A stretch of DNA of 64,000 nt from Streptoalloteichus tenebrarius (GCF_024171885.1 NZ_JAMTCP010000007.1:124001-188000), one strand, 5' to 3'. Shown: positions 19,534 to 27,992, numbered from the stretch's first letter. Program-made: numbers and translations. The notes: generated by a model from the sequence alone, not told the origin.

Positions 19534-19641
19534 GTGACCGGAGACGATTTCGAGGGCAACGACGACGACACCCAGAGGCTCCCGCGCGTCCCCGGGGACC
19601 CGAAGCCCGCGAACCCGCGAACCCGCCGAAGAAGTGAGTGA
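19534..19641 (+). CDS. Small acidic/basic ORF (35 aa) after the phosphatase gene
   Basis: GTG start six bases after the phosphatase stop, with GGAGGTGAG upstream as a plausible ribosome binding site. The peptide is acidic at first (GDDFEGNDDD) and ends in a proline/arginine-rich tail (NPRTRRRSE). I do not recognise it. The ribosome binding site overlaps the end of the phosphatase gene, so coupled translation is possible; it could equally be chance. Confidence 0.35.
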   Translation: MTGDDFEGNDDDTQRLPRVPGDPKPANPRTRRRSE

Positions 19642-19752
19642 TCGCTGAAGGCCCCCGGCACGCCCCACAGTGTGGCGGAGGCCTTCTGCTGCCCCACCAT
19701 CTCACGGGGCGGAGAGGACCGAAGCCGGGACCAACACCGTCGCGGTCCCGGC

Positions 19753-20217
19753 GACTCACCCCGCATCCGCGGGGAAACACGCGTCAGGGCCGGCCCACTG
19801 CCCGCACACCCAGGACTCACCCCCACTCACCCCCGCATGCGCGGGGAAGACCCTCCGTCCGGCGGCGACCTACGGACGCCTTGTGACTCACCCCCGCATG
19901 CGCGGGGAAGACCGATGCAAGGTCTGTGCCTCAAGGAGGATGGCCGACTCACCCCCGCGTGCGCGGGGAAGACGAGATCAAGCCCGACCTCACTCCCTGC
20001 ATCTCCGACTCACCCCCGCGTGCGCGGGGAAGACGTGCGCCTACCTCGAACAGCGCGGTCCTCAGCGGACTCACCCCCGCGTGCGCGGGGAAGACGTGTG
20101 CAGCAGTGACATCCAGTCCCGCATATCCGACTCACCCCCGCGTGCGCGGGGAGGACCCTGTACCGCGCGACCCATAAAAGCAATGTCGTGACTCACCCCC
20201 GCGTGCGCGGGGAAGAC
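19753..20217 (-). CRISPR. CRISPR array, type I-E-like, 8 repeats and 7 spacers
   Basis: Repeats of 28 bases start GACTCACCCCCGCG and end GCGGGGAAGAC on the plus strand; the spacing is 61 bases with 33-base spacers. Repeat starts: 19753 (degenerate), 19814, 19885, 19946, 20007, 20068, 20129 (one base change near the end), 20190. The second repeat carries an internal tandem duplication of ACTCACCCCC. Read on the minus strand, the repeat resembles the E. coli I-E repeat (CCCCGCG...GCGGGG hairpin), so the array is probably transcribed leftward with its leader right of 20217; the decayed repeat at the left end supports this. No cas gene is in the window. Confidence 0.95.
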
Positions 20218-20292
20218 CCTTCGTGAGCTGGGGCGATGGAGGGTCGTTACCGATTCTTGACCTGATGTCAGGCCGGCGCCTTCTCAAGGATC

Positions 20293-20317
20293 GGGCTCGT
20301 CGCGGGGTGACGAGCCC
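20293..20317 (-). terminator. Hairpin after the FtsX-type permease gene
   Basis: Perfect 9-bp stem (GGGCTCGTC / GACGAGCCC) with a 7-base loop, 32 bases past the stop of the minus-strand permease gene. A likely transcription terminator, without a clear U-tract. It lies in the region that would also hold the CRISPR leader. Confidence 0.6.
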
Positions 20318-20348
20318 GCTCAGTCTCGCATGGCGGTCAGAGTTCGGG

Positions 20349-22829
20349 TCAGCGGTCGAGGCGTTGGTGGAGCACGAGGCGGCCGGGGAGCACGACGGCG
20401 GCCATGGCGAGCGCGGACACGGCGGCGACCACCGCCAGGTAGAACCACCACGGGATCGCGGGCCAGGGGTTCCCCGTCAGCCCGAAGGCCACGGTGACCA
20501 TGGGCAGCAGGGCGGTGACCGTGCCGAGGCCGACGGCGGCGACGACCACGCCGACGCCCTCGACGACCAGGGACCGGGCGAGCTGGCGGCGGTCGGCGCC
20601 GATCCGGCGGAGCATCGCGAACGTGCTCGTCCGGCTGGTCACCGAGAGGACCAAACTGTTGGCCACGGAGACGGCGACATAGGCGAAGAGCGCGAACAGG
20701 GGCACGGTGCTGGCGAAGATCCCGTTGCTCACAGCGTCCCCTCCCCCGCCGAACGCCTTGGCGGCAGCCACGATCTCGCCGATCCGGGGAGGTTCAGCGT
20801 TCCGTGGCAGGAGAAGGAAATCCGCCGTGCTCCCCGCCGCGTCTGGCACGGCGCGGTGGCTCGTGAGCAGGTCGTAGTTCACGATCACGTCACCGAGGCC
20901 GAGTCCACGCTCGTGGATGCCGACGACGCGCGGGGTCACCTTGGCTCCGTCGGCGAGGACGAGTTCGACCTCGTCTCCGACGGAGACGCCGAGCGAGGCG
21001 GCGGTCATCGTGCCCACGACGGCCTGGTCGGCGCTGAGCGGGCTGGCCGGGTCCCAGGTCGCGCCGGGTTGGAGGCCGAGGTCGACGACCTCACCAAGCC
21101 GCCCCCGGAAACCCGTCGCCAGGTAGTCGAAGCGTTCCGGTCCTCCGAGGACGGTGGTCACCCCGACCACCTTCTGGCGGGCGACGGCCACGGCCCCGCC
21201 CGGGGCGGTCGTGGCTGGGAGGCCGAAGCCGTTCCCGACGACGGCGTGGTCCGTCTTCAGCCCGGCCGCAGCCTCCCGCTGCGCGGCGGCGGCGAGTGAG
21301 GCGGGGACGAGGATCTGGACCAGGGAAATGCCGACGATCAGCATCATCGGGGCCACGCCGGCGGCGAGCCGGGCGGCCTGGCCGGCCATTCCCGCTCCGG
21401 CGAGCCATCGGTGCGGTGTGGTGGACGCGAGGAGTCTGCGGGCCACCACCTGGAGCAGGGCGCCGACGACGGGTCGCGTCAGCAGCGCCGCGCCGAAGAC
21501 GAGCAGCAGGCCGCCCCCGCTCGCCACGGCCACCCCGACGATGCCCTTGACCACGAGCGGCAGGAACGACGCGGCGATCCCGACGACGCTGAGCGCCCCG
21601 CCCACGACCAGCATCCAGCGGGGCGCGCCCCGTTCGTCGGCCGCCGCCGAGGACATGGCCGCCACCGGAGAGACGAGGGCGGACCTGCGCCCGGTGGCCC
21701 ACCCGGTGGCGACGGCGATGAGCGTCGTGAGCAGAACGGCGGCGACGCCCGGAATCACGTCCAGGCTGAGCGCGAAGTCCCGTGGCAGCAGACCGACGCC
21801 GCGCAGCAGACCGCCGAGCACGGTCGTCATCAGACTCGCGGGGACCAAGCCGATCACGCCCGCCACCGCCCCGACGACCGCCATCTCGGCCACGACCAGG
21901 TGCTCCATCTGGCGCGGTGTCGCCCCGATGGCGCGCAGCGTCGCCACATCACCGCGCCGGCGGGACAACGCCACCGCACACGTGCTACCCACGACGATCA
22001 AAGTCACCAGCACGACGATCGCGAGGAGGGAGCCGGACAGCGTCTGGAGGTCGACCCGGGCGCGCGCGACGTCGGCGAACTCGACGCGGCCACGCTCGTT
22101 CCCGGTCGCGACGACGGCTCCCTTGTCCTTCAGGGCCTCGCTCAGGTCCTCGGCGAGCTTCTCCGCGTCGAACCCGTTGGCGGGTGGGAGGATTCCCACC
22201 GCCGCGACCGTGTCCTGGGAGCCGCGACGCGCCATGGCGCGGGCGGACTCGTCGGTCAGGTAGATCGCGGGTTCGCGAGGTGCGGCGTCGCCGGGCAGGG
22301 CGACCGTTCCCACGACGGTGCGGGACTGCGGCCCCGACTCGGTCAGCACCTCGATGGTGTTCCCGACCGACCAGCCCAGCGCGGCGTCGACGACGACCTG
22401 TCCCGAGGTGGCGGGCGCCGTCCCCGACACGAGCCTGAGCGGCGCGAGGACATGGGCGGACCACCCGTGCGCCACGACCGGAATCCAGTCCTCTGTGGAT
22501 CGTGCGGCGACCCTGGCCGAGACATCCGGCACCACGGTCGCTCCCGCGCCGCGCGCCCGATCCCGGACGACATCCACGACCTCGCCGCCCAGGGGGCGCG
22601 GCCCGGGGAGGTCGACGCTCTTCTCCCTGCCCTCCCGGCTCACCACCGCGACGTCCGAGCCGCCGACCACGATCGGCGCTCCCGCGTACCGCTGGGCCGG
22701 GACCTCGTCCCGGATGCCGCCGGCCAGCAACGAACCGCACACCGCGAGCAGGGTGGACGTCGCGACCAGGGCCACGAGGGTGGCGCCGTTGCCGCCGAGC
22801 CTGCGCAGTCCACGGAGGATGGTCAGCAT
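20349..22829 (-). CDS. ABC transporter permease, FtsX/MacB type
   Basis: 826 residues from the ATG at 22829, which overlaps the ATPase stop by seven bases. An N-terminal membrane segment (TLVALVATSTLLAVCGSLLAGG) is followed by an extracytoplasmic domain. Then comes a first FtsX core with three or four membrane helices, a second extracytoplasmic region, and a final FtsX core with the C-terminal segments. This duplicated layout is typical of actinobacterial exporters linked to antibiotic or cell-envelope stress. It works with the adjacent ATPase; substrate unknown. Confidence 0.88.
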   Translation of the reverse strand: MLTILRGLRRLGGNGATLVALVATSTLLAVCGSLLAGGIRDEVPAQRYAGAPIVVGGSDVAVVSREGREKSVDLPGPRPLGGEVVDVVRDRARGAGATVVPDVSARVAARSTEDWIPVVAHGWSAHVLAPLRLVSGTAPATSGQVVVDAALGWSVGNTIEVLTESGPQSRTVVGTVALPGDAAPREPAIYLTDESARAMARRGSQDTVAAVGILPPANGFDAEKLAEDLSEALKDKGAVVATGNERGRVEFADVARARVDLQTLSGSLLAIVVLVTLIVVGSTCAVALSRRRGDVATLRAIGATPRQMEHLVVAEMAVVGAVAGVIGLVPASLMTTVLGGLLRGVGLLPRDFALSLDVIPGVAAVLLTTLIAVATGWATGRRSALVSPVAAMSSAAADERGAPRWMLVVGGALSVVGIAASFLPLVVKGIVGVAVASGGGLLLVFGAALLTRPVVGALLQVVARRLLASTTPHRWLAGAGMAGQAARLAAGVAPMMLIVGISLVQILVPASLAAAAQREAAAGLKTDHAVVGNGFGLPATTAPGGAVAVARQKVVGVTTVLGGPERFDYLATGFRGRLGEVVDLGLQPGATWDPASPLSADQAVVGTMTAASLGVSVGDEVELVLADGAKVTPRVVGIHERGLGLGDVIVNYDLLTSHRAVPDAAGSTADFLLLPRNAEPPRIGEIVAAAKAFGGGGDAVSNGIFASTVPLFALFAYVAVSVANSLVLSVTSRTSTFAMLRRIGADRRQLARSLVVEGVGVVVAAVGLGTVTALLPMVTVAFGLTGNPWPAIPWWFYLAVVAAVSALAMAAVVLPGRLVLHQRLDR

Positions 22830-23569
22830 CCCGCTGCCTCCAGACGCGCCATGCGCCGCAAAACCCCGTCGACGCTGGGGCTGGTCGCCTCGTCCACGAT
22901 CCTGCCGTCCGCGAGGAAGAGCACGCGGTCGGCGTGGGCGGCGGCGACCGGGTCGTGCGTGACCATGACGATGGTCCGCCCGTCCCGGTGCACCAGTTCC
23001 CGCATGAGCGCGAGGACCTGGCGCGCGGACCCGGTGTCGAGCGCGCCCGTGGGCTCGTCGCCGAACACGATCTCGGGTTCGGTGACCAACGCCCTGGCGA
23101 GCGCGACGCGTTGCCGCTGGCCGCCGGACATCTCGTGCGGCCGACGCCGCAGCAGGTCCTCCACGCCGACCCGGGACGCCAGGTCCCGCACCACCACCGG
23201 GTCGACCCTGCCCCCGGCCAGCCGGACGGGGACCTCGATGTTCTGGGCTGCGGTCAGGCCGGCGAGCAGGTTGTAGGACTGGAACACGAAGCCGACGCGG
23301 TCGCGCCGCAGCATCGCCCGCTGGGTCTCGTCCAAACCGGACACGGGAATTCGTCCGATGTGGACTGTCCCGTCGCTCACCTCGTCCAGTCCGGCGGCGC
23401 ACTGCAACAGCGTGCTCTTGCCCGAACCGGACGGCCCCATGACCGCGACGAAACTCCCGCGCTCGACCCGCAGGTCGACGGAGTCCAGCGCGCGCACCCT
23501 GCCGGAGCCGCGCCCGTACTCTTTCGACACCCTGTCCATCCGCAGCGCCGGCACCACAGCCTCGTCCAT
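22823..23569 (-). CDS. ABC transporter ATP-binding protein, MacB/LolD type
   Basis: 248 residues from the ATG at 23569. Walker A GPSGSGKST is at about 45-53, the Q-loop region is FVFQSYNLL, the signature is MSGGQRQRVALARAL, and Walker B is EIVFGDEPTGALD followed by the H-loop VTHDP. The VFGDEPTGALD wording is typical of ATPases that drive FtsX-type permeases. It overlaps the permease gene and follows a 43-residue membrane peptide gene by 14 bases. Confidence 0.92.
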   Translation of the reverse strand: MDEAVVPALRMDRVSKEYGRGSGRVRALDSVDLRVERGSFVAVMGPSGSGKSTLLQCAAGLDEVSDGTVHIGRIPVSGLDETQRAMLRRDRVGFVFQSYNLLAGLTAAQNIEVPVRLAGGRVDPVVVRDLASRVGVEDLLRRRPHEMSGGQRQRVALARALVTEPEIVFGDEPTGALDTGSARQVLALMRELVHRDGRTIVMVTHDPVAAAHADRVLFLADGRIVDEATSPSVDGVLRRMARLEAAGC

Positions 23570-23583
23570 ACCCCGTCCCCGGC

Positions 23584-23715
23584 TCAGACCGTCAGCAGGA
23601 CGTTGATGACCACGCCCACCACGAGGACGACCAGGAGGATCCAGGGCCACACGCGTCGTTCCTCGCGGGGTGCCCACTCCGTCGGTCCACCGGGTCGCCT
23701 GCGCTCCTTGCTCAT
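23584..23715 (-). CDS. Small single-pass membrane protein (43 aa) in the ABC exporter operon
   Basis: ATG at 23715 with GAGGAAGG six bases upstream. The first half is charged (MSKERRRPGG, APREERR) and the second half is one membrane helix (WPWILLVVLVVGVVINVLL). It precedes the ATPase gene on the same strand. No family recognised; a small accessory subunit of the exporter is a plausible inference. Confidence 0.65.
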   Translation of the reverse strand: MSKERRRPGGPTEWAPREERRVWPWILLVVLVVGVVINVLLTV

Positions 23716-23845
23716 CGTGACCTTCCTCGTCCGTGCCTGGTCCCGCGACCGCGGGCCTGACACGAGGCTAGGAACGGCGAGCGGTGAGCACAGTGGAGCG
23801 ACGACGTGAATCCATGGTGGTGCCAGCGACACCATCCCGCGGGTT

Positions 23846-24502
23846 TCAGCTCCCCCGGTGTGCCTCGCGGAGATGGGCCAAGACGGCCCTGACCCTGCGG
23901 TGCCCCGGGCTGGAGGGCGGCAGGTCGAGCTTGGTGAACACGTTGCCGACGTGCTTGAGCACCGCGCGTTCGGTGAGGACGAGCCGTTCGGCGATCTCGG
24001 CGTTGTCCAGGCCCTCCGCCATGAGCGCGAGCACCTCGCGTTCCCTCGGCGTGAGCGCCGCGAGCGGGTCGGGGCGGCTCCTGGCCACGAGCTGGGAGAC
24101 CACCTCGCCGTCGATGGCCGTGCCGCCCTCCGCCACGCGGCGCACCGAGCGCACGAACTCGGCGACGTCGCCCACCCGGTCCTTCAGCAGGTAGCCGACA
24201 CCGCCGTGGCCGTCGGAGAGCAACTCGCGCGCGTACTCCTTCTCCACGTAGGACGAGAGCACGACGACCGGCAGGCCGGGGAACCGGCGGCGGGCCGCCG
24301 TGGCGATCCGCAACCCCTCGTCCCGGTGACCGGGAGGCAGCCGGATGTCGGTGACGACGACGTCCGGCGGGTCCTCCGCCAGGGCCGCCTCCAGCGCGTC
24401 GGCGTCGCCCACCGCTGAGACGACCTCGAACCCGCGCCCGCCCAGCAGGAGCGCCAGGCCCTCACGGAGCAACGGCTCGTCCTCCGCGATCACCACGCGC
24501 AT
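23846..24502 (-). CDS. LuxR/NarL-family response regulator
   Basis: 218 residues. Receiver domain with acidic pocket ED at 7-8, phospho-acceptor Asp52 in VVVTDIRLPP and the conserved Lys in GYLLKD near 107. The C-terminal HTH is LTPREREVLALMAEGLDNAEIAERL...KHVGNVFTKL. A DNA-binding partner of the kinase whose gene overlaps it by 13 bases. The divergently pointing neighbour operon (ABC exporter) is the obvious candidate target, but no binding site was identified. Confidence 0.93.
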   Translation of the reverse strand: MRVVIAEDEPLLREGLALLLGGRGFEVVSAVGDADALEAALAEDPPDVVVTDIRLPPGHRDEGLRIATAARRRFPGLPVVVLSSYVEKEYARELLSDGHGGVGYLLKDRVGDVAEFVRSVRRVAEGGTAIDGEVVSQLVARSRPDPLAALTPREREVLALMAEGLDNAEIAERLVLTERAVLKHVGNVFTKLDLPPSSPGHRRVRAVLAHLREAHRGS

Positions 24503-25800
24503 GGCAGCTCCATCGTCAGCTCGGTCGGACCACCCACGGGACTGTGCACGGTGAAAGTACCGTCGAAGGCGCGCAGCCGGGTCCGGATGCCAGCCAACCC
24601 GGTGCCCGCCACCCCCTCCGCCAATGCTTTCTCCAGACCGCCGACCCCGTCGTCGTGGACCCGCACGGTGAGCAGGTCGGGCGAGCGACGAACCGTGATC
24701 CGGACGTGGGTCGCCCCGGAATGCCGGACCGCGTTCGTCAGTGCCTCCGTGGCCCCGAAGTACGCGGCGGACTCGACCGCCGCAGGCAACTCCCCAACGT
24801 CGTCGGCGTCGAGTTCGCACGGGACCGCGCAGTCCTCCGCCGCCGTCCGCAGCGCTCCGACCAGGCCACGGTCGGACAGGATCGGCGGGTAGATGCTGCG
24901 GACCACGGCGCGCAGTTCGGTCAGGGCGACCTGCGTCTGGGACCGGGCCTGCCGCGCGAACGCGCGGCCCGGGTGGTCGTCCGCCAACAGCTCGTCGAGC
25001 AGGCCGAGGTACATGCTGACGTTGACCAGCCGGGCCTGGAGGCCGTCGTGCAGGTCGCGCTCGATGCGCCGCAGCTCCGTGCCGTGCGCCTCCAGCACCT
25101 CGGCGCGGGTCCGGGACAGGTAGTCGACGCGTTCGGCGAGGTGGGCGGCCGGGTTCGGGGTGAGCACCCGCTCCCCCCACCGCGCGTAGAGGTGGGCGAC
25201 CACCGGGGCGAAGGTCGCCAACGCGAGGTAGGCGAACCCGACGAAGGGGACGAGCAGGGCGCTGGACCAGCTCGTCACGGCGACACCGGGCAGGGGCGTG
25301 ACCGGGTCGCTGGAGGGCATGGCCCACCACCAGAGGGGGACGGTGATCGCGTTCAGCGCGCCGAGCACGAGGTAGGCGGTCGCCATCCCGAGCACCAGTC
25401 CCCCGGTGGCGGTGATCGCGACCCAGCCGAGGTCCCGCCACGACGCCCCGTCGGTGACCAGCGCGCGGAACCTGGCCACCATGGAGGCGTCGGACGGGGC
25501 GCGGTACCGCTGTGAGACCAGTCGGCCGAGAACGCGCCCCAGCCGACGCCGTTCCCACCCGGTGAACCGCCGCACCAGCGCGGTGACGCCGACCAGGAGG
25601 GGAACGCCGACACCGACCAGGCACAACGCCATCGCCCCGAGCCAGACCACGAGCAGGAGCAGCGCCGCGACGCCCGACGCCAGGTTGACGAGCAGGACGC
25701 CTGCGGCTCTGGCGCTTCTCCGGAGCTGGTCGCTGAAGGATCTCGTGAGCACGAGGTCAGTCTGTGCCACGCGCCGCCCGGCTCTCGCGGGGAGCCGCAT
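24490..25800 (-). CDS. Sensor histidine kinase (HisKA_3 type) with N-terminal membrane sensor domain
   Basis: About 436 residues from the ATG at 25800; a GTG at 25824 or one at 25770 are alternatives and no start has a good ribosome binding site. Four membrane segments lie in the first 230 residues with a cytoplasmic stretch between them, as in the actinobacterial sensor domain of cell-envelope kinases. The phospho-acceptor His is in RRIERDLHDGLQARL. The HATPase_c part shows EALTNAVRHSGA (N box) and DDGVGG. Its gene overlaps the response regulator gene. Confidence 0.9.
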   Translation of the reverse strand: MRLPARAGRRVAQTDLVLTRSFSDQLRRSARAAGVLLVNLASGVAALLLLVVWLGAMALCLVGVGVPLLVGVTALVRRFTGWERRRLGRVLGRLVSQRYRAPSDASMVARFRALVTDGASWRDLGWVAITATGGLVLGMATAYLVLGALNAITVPLWWWAMPSSDPVTPLPGVAVTSWSSALLVPFVGFAYLALATFAPVVAHLYARWGERVLTPNPAAHLAERVDYLSRTRAEVLEAHGTELRRIERDLHDGLQARLVNVSMYLGLLDELLADDHPGRAFARQARSQTQVALTELRAVVRSIYPPILSDRGLVGALRTAAEDCAVPCELDADDVGELPAAVESAAYFGATEALTNAVRHSGATHVRITVRRSPDLLTVRVHDDGVGGLEKALAEGVAGTGLAGIRTRLRAFDGTFTVHSPVGGPTELTMELPCAW

Positions 25801-25863
25801 CCGAAGGTGTGACCGCCCACGCACGAGGAGGCCACCCAGACCTCGTTGATACGCACACAGGCC

Positions 25864-25897
25864 GTTACCCCGCCGGGCCCGGACCTGACGGGGTAAC
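25864..25897. terminator. Hairpin between the small-protein operon and the kinase gene
   Basis: Perfect 9-bp stem GTTACCCCG / CGGGGTAAC with a 16-base GC-rich loop, between the end of the 122-residue gene (minus) and the kinase start (minus). Either a terminator of the former or a control element of the latter. Confidence 0.5.
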
Positions 25898-25988
25898 GAC
25901 TGGACGGAAAAACCGAATCCCGAACAATCCCTCGTCTACACATTCCCCCCTTCTCTACGGGAATTCGATGGCCGGTCGGGGGCCGGGC

Positions 25989-26357
25989 CTACAAAGCCAA
26001 CGGGCTGATCGGCGACCACAGGGCAGGGCCGGTCGCCACCACCAGCCGAGGAGCCAACCGATCCCCCGGCGGGGGCAGCGTCAACAGGGCGGCCACGACC
26101 TCACCCAGGTGGCCGTCGCGTTCCCACACGATCCCCGGCGGGTCCTCATCCGTCATCCGCAACCCGGTGACGTCAGTGGGCGACCGGACCCCGATCACGT
26201 CCCGCCACCCGCCCGGCCACTCCCGGAACCCGTCAACCTCCACCGGCCGACCATCCCGCACCAACGGCGGCAGGAACCGCCAGCCACCATTGCGCAACGT
26301 GATCAGGTGGGCGAGTTCGGGGAAGGCATCCACGGCGGCCTGGTCGGTGGCGTTCAC
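25989..26357 (-). CDS. Hypothetical protein (122 aa) coupled to the SKKRC-type gene
   Basis: GTG at 26357 overlaps the stop of the preceding gene (GTGA), which fixes the start. Soluble, no membrane segment. It begins VNATDQAAVDAFPELAHLITLRNGGW and contains REWPGGWRDVIGVRS and a final VVATGPALWSP. No family recognised. The tight coupling suggests the two products act together. No equivalent gene follows the decayed second copy of the upstream gene. Confidence 0.65.
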   Translation of the reverse strand: MNATDQAAVDAFPELAHLITLRNGGWRFLPPLVRDGRPVEVDGFREWPGGWRDVIGVRSPTDVTGLRMTDEDPPGIVWERDGHLGEVVAALLTLPPPGDRLAPRLVVATGPALWSPISPLAL

Positions 26358-26554
26358 CGCGGGTACTTCCCGGAGGCGAGCCGGGCCTGGCGCTCGGCCA
26401 TGATCTTGCCGTAGTACCTGGCCAGCTCGACCGCGCGCGGGACGGGCAGGGTCACCCGGACCCGCCGCCGACGCAGGGGCGCCATCCGGCGGTTCCACGC
26501 GGCCCAGGACTCCGGAGTGGCCAGGTGCAGGACCGCGCAACGCTTCTTACTCAC
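26354..26554 (-). CDS. Small basic protein (66 aa), SKKRC-type
   Basis: GTG at 26554 with AGGAGG nine bases upstream. A TTG two codons earlier is possible, but the second copy of this gene uses ATG at the GTG position. Strongly basic: it starts with SKKRCAVL, has WAAWNRRMAPLRRRRVRVTLPVP and ends MAERQARLASGKYPR. It might bind nucleic acid, but no domain is recognised. Part of the duplicated 26.4-28.6 kb cassette; the other copy is frameshifted. Confidence 0.65.
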   Translation of the reverse strand: MSKKRCAVLHLATPESWAAWNRRMAPLRRRRVRVTLPVPRAVELARYYGKIMAERQARLASGKYPR

Positions 26555-26857
26555 GGACAATCGCCTCCTGATATGTCCAGTGTGGAGTGGTGAATGAGAC
26601 CGAAGGGTGTGTTGGTGGCGGCGGGACCGGGGTCAGGGATGGGAGGGGACCCGGTCCCGCCGCCGAGGCCCCGGTCCACCAGCGGGGCCTCATCCCGCGT
26701 CTCGCCCGCTACTGGGGCAGCCCATTAGGCGCACGGGACGCCAAAGGGGGGCTGAACGAACGAGACGCGGCCGCCTATCTCAAGCCGGCCAGAACCGTGG
26801 CCAGGAGGTAGCCGACATCGCTGGGCAGCAGGAGCACCGCGACCAGCAGCGCGATCA
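26420..26857. repeat. Long direct repeat, copy 1 (about 440 bp)
   Basis: Matches 28154-28592 in the same orientation. Blocks 26613-26724 and 26749-26857 are nearly identical to 28351-28462 and 28484-28592 (I counted two mismatches in the second block, none in the first). The part within the SKKRC-type gene is more diverged, and short stretches between the blocks are unrelated. The repeats flank the GntR gene and one small membrane-protein gene. Confidence 0.92.
26617..26691. other. Two consecutive perfect hairpins (copy 1)
   Basis: First hairpin: 15-bp perfect stem, arms 26617-26631 and 26650-26664 (GGCGGCGGGACCGGG and its complement), 18-base loop. Second hairpin follows directly: arms 26665-26673 and 26683-26691 (GAGGCCCCG / CGGGGCCTC), 9-base loop. 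The same pair occurs at 28355-28429. Could be a bidirectional terminator or a structured RNA. Confidence 0.8.
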
Positions 26858-26858
26858 G
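26775..26858 (-). CDS. Possible 27-aa hydrophobic peptide (copy 1, CTG start)
   Basis: A reading frame of one hydrophobic helix (IALLVAVLLLPSDVGYLLA) overlapping the stop of the 74-residue membrane protein gene. Here the overlap reads CTGA; in copy 2 it reads GTGA, a normal start. The two copies are too alike to judge selection on the protein. It may be a coupled micropeptide or chance. Confidence 0.3.
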   Translation of the reverse strand: MIALLVAVLLLPSDVGYLLATVLAGLR

Positions 26859-27079
26859 ATCCTCCAAAGATCGACCGTGGCGACCACTCGCGTCCGCATG
26901 AACCGCACCCGAAATGCGGTGACCGCTTCCTGGAGGGTTCTCTGCTCGATGTCGCCCCGTCTCTCGCCAGCATTGATCTCGGGCGCGTACATCGGGTGGC
27001 GTCGAAAGACGATGACGGCCATGGTGACCGCGAGCGCCAGCAGCACGGCGGCGCTGCCGATGGGGAGAAGAGTGAACAC
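26855..27079 (-). CDS. Small membrane protein (74 aa)
   Basis: GTG at 27079 with a GGGGG six bases upstream; a TTG seven codons earlier is possible. One N-terminal membrane helix (PIGSAAVLLALAVTMAVIVF), then a charged cytoplasmic part ending VVATVDLWRI. No family recognised. It is transcribed divergently from the GntR gene across the operator-like repeats, so that regulator probably controls it. It lies before the 27-residue frame and the hairpins, as does the analogous gene at 28590. Confidence 0.55.
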   Translation of the reverse strand: MFTLLPIGSAAVLLALAVTMAVIVFRRHPMYAPEINAGERRGDIEQRTLQEAVTAFRVRFMRTRVVATVDLWRI

Positions 27080-27130
27080 GGGTGCCCCCTGCGTGTCCAA
27101 AGTAGACGAAGCCTCAGCGACTGGCAGCGA

Positions 27131-27214
27131 AACGTGTAGACGTTTAGTGACGCAGGGAAGCTAACATCGAGCGCAGAGCAACATCTACACCTTGACCCCA
27201 AACATCTACACGTT
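27131..27214. promoter_or_regulatory. Three operator-like sites in the GntR promoter region
   Basis: Site A 27131-27145 reads AACGTGTAGACGTTT. Site C 27200-27214 reads AAACATCTACACGTT, its reverse complement with one mismatch. Site B 27179-27193 (CAACATCTACACCTT) is in the same orientation as C, 21 bases away, about two helical turns. They lie between the divergent small membrane protein gene and the GntR gene. Autoregulation by the GntR protein is the likely use. Confidence 0.75.
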
Positions 27215-27248
27215 CATCCGATCGGAGTAGGTAGAGGAGATGGCCGGC

Positions 27249-27992
27249 ATGACCAAGCACCAGAAGATCGCGAATGAGCTTCGGGACGCGATCGCCAGCG
27301 GCGAGTACCCGGCGGGCGCGCTGTTGCCCGCGATTCCCGAGCTGATGGCGAGGTACGACGTCGCCCGAGACACGGTGCGGGACGCGATCGCGGCGCTCGC
27401 CAACGAGGGTCTTGTGCTCCCTCGAAGGGGTGTTGGCACGGTGGTCCGCGAGACGGCATCAGTGCAACTGGGCTACTCAGCCAGCCTGGCTGTCGCCCGG
27501 ACGTGGCAGGAACAGGCGGGCGCCGGCCAGGACGAGGTCGTCCTCGCCGAATGGGAGACCGCGGACTCGGAGATCGCCGAACGCCTCGGCGTCGACCCTG
27601 GCAGCAGGGTGGTGCACCGGACGCGCCACTTCACGCAAGGCCTGGGCGTCGCGCAGATCGCGGACCAGTGGTTCCCCGAACACATCGTCGTCGCGGTCCG
27701 TGAGCGCGGCGCGGGAGACCTGGCGGACGCCACGCGTCGGCCGGACCGGGGCACGAGCCTGTTCCGACTCCTCGCCGACGCGGGTCACGCGCCCGTCGAG
27801 GCTGACGAGACGATCGGGACGCGCATGCCCGACCCCATGGAACGCGAGACCATGGAGCTTCCGCCAGGGGTTCCTGTCCTGGTGACGTACCGCATCACCA
27901 CCGACGCGGCAGGGCGGCCAGTCGAGACCACCACGGCTGTGGGAGCTGGCGACCGCATGTCGGCGAGGTTCCGCCTGCCACTCAACTACTGA
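27249..27992 (+). CDS. GntR/HutC-family transcriptional regulator with UTRA domain
   Basis: 247 residues from the ATG at 27249, nine bases after GAGGAG; another ATG at 27240 touches the ribosome binding site directly and is less likely. The winged-helix N-terminus shows QKIANELRDAIASGEYPAGALLPAIPELMARYDVARDTVRDAIAALANEGLV and RRGVGTVV. From about residue 90 a UTRA ligand-binding domain follows (VVHRTRHFT...GVPVLVTYRITTDAAGRPVE). The ligand is unknown. Operator-like repeats lie directly upstream. Confidence 0.93.
   Translation: MTKHQKIANELRDAIASGEYPAGALLPAIPELMARYDVARDTVRDAIAALANEGLVLPRRGVGTVVRETASVQLGYSASLAVARTWQEQAGAGQDEVVLAEWETADSEIAERLGVDPGSRVVHRTRHFTQGLGVAQIADQWFPEHIVVAVRERGAGDLADATRRPDRGTSLFRLLADAGHAPVEADETIGTRMPDPMERETMELPPGVPVLVTYRITTDAAGRPVETTTAVGAGDRMSARFRLPLNY

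Noticed and set aside
26587-26811. Plus-strand ORF through the hairpins (74 aa), with a counterpart at 28334-28546
   Set aside because: Both run through the perfect hairpins and their similarity is fully explained by the DNA duplication. Composition is Gly/Pro/Arg-rich, no good ribosome binding site.
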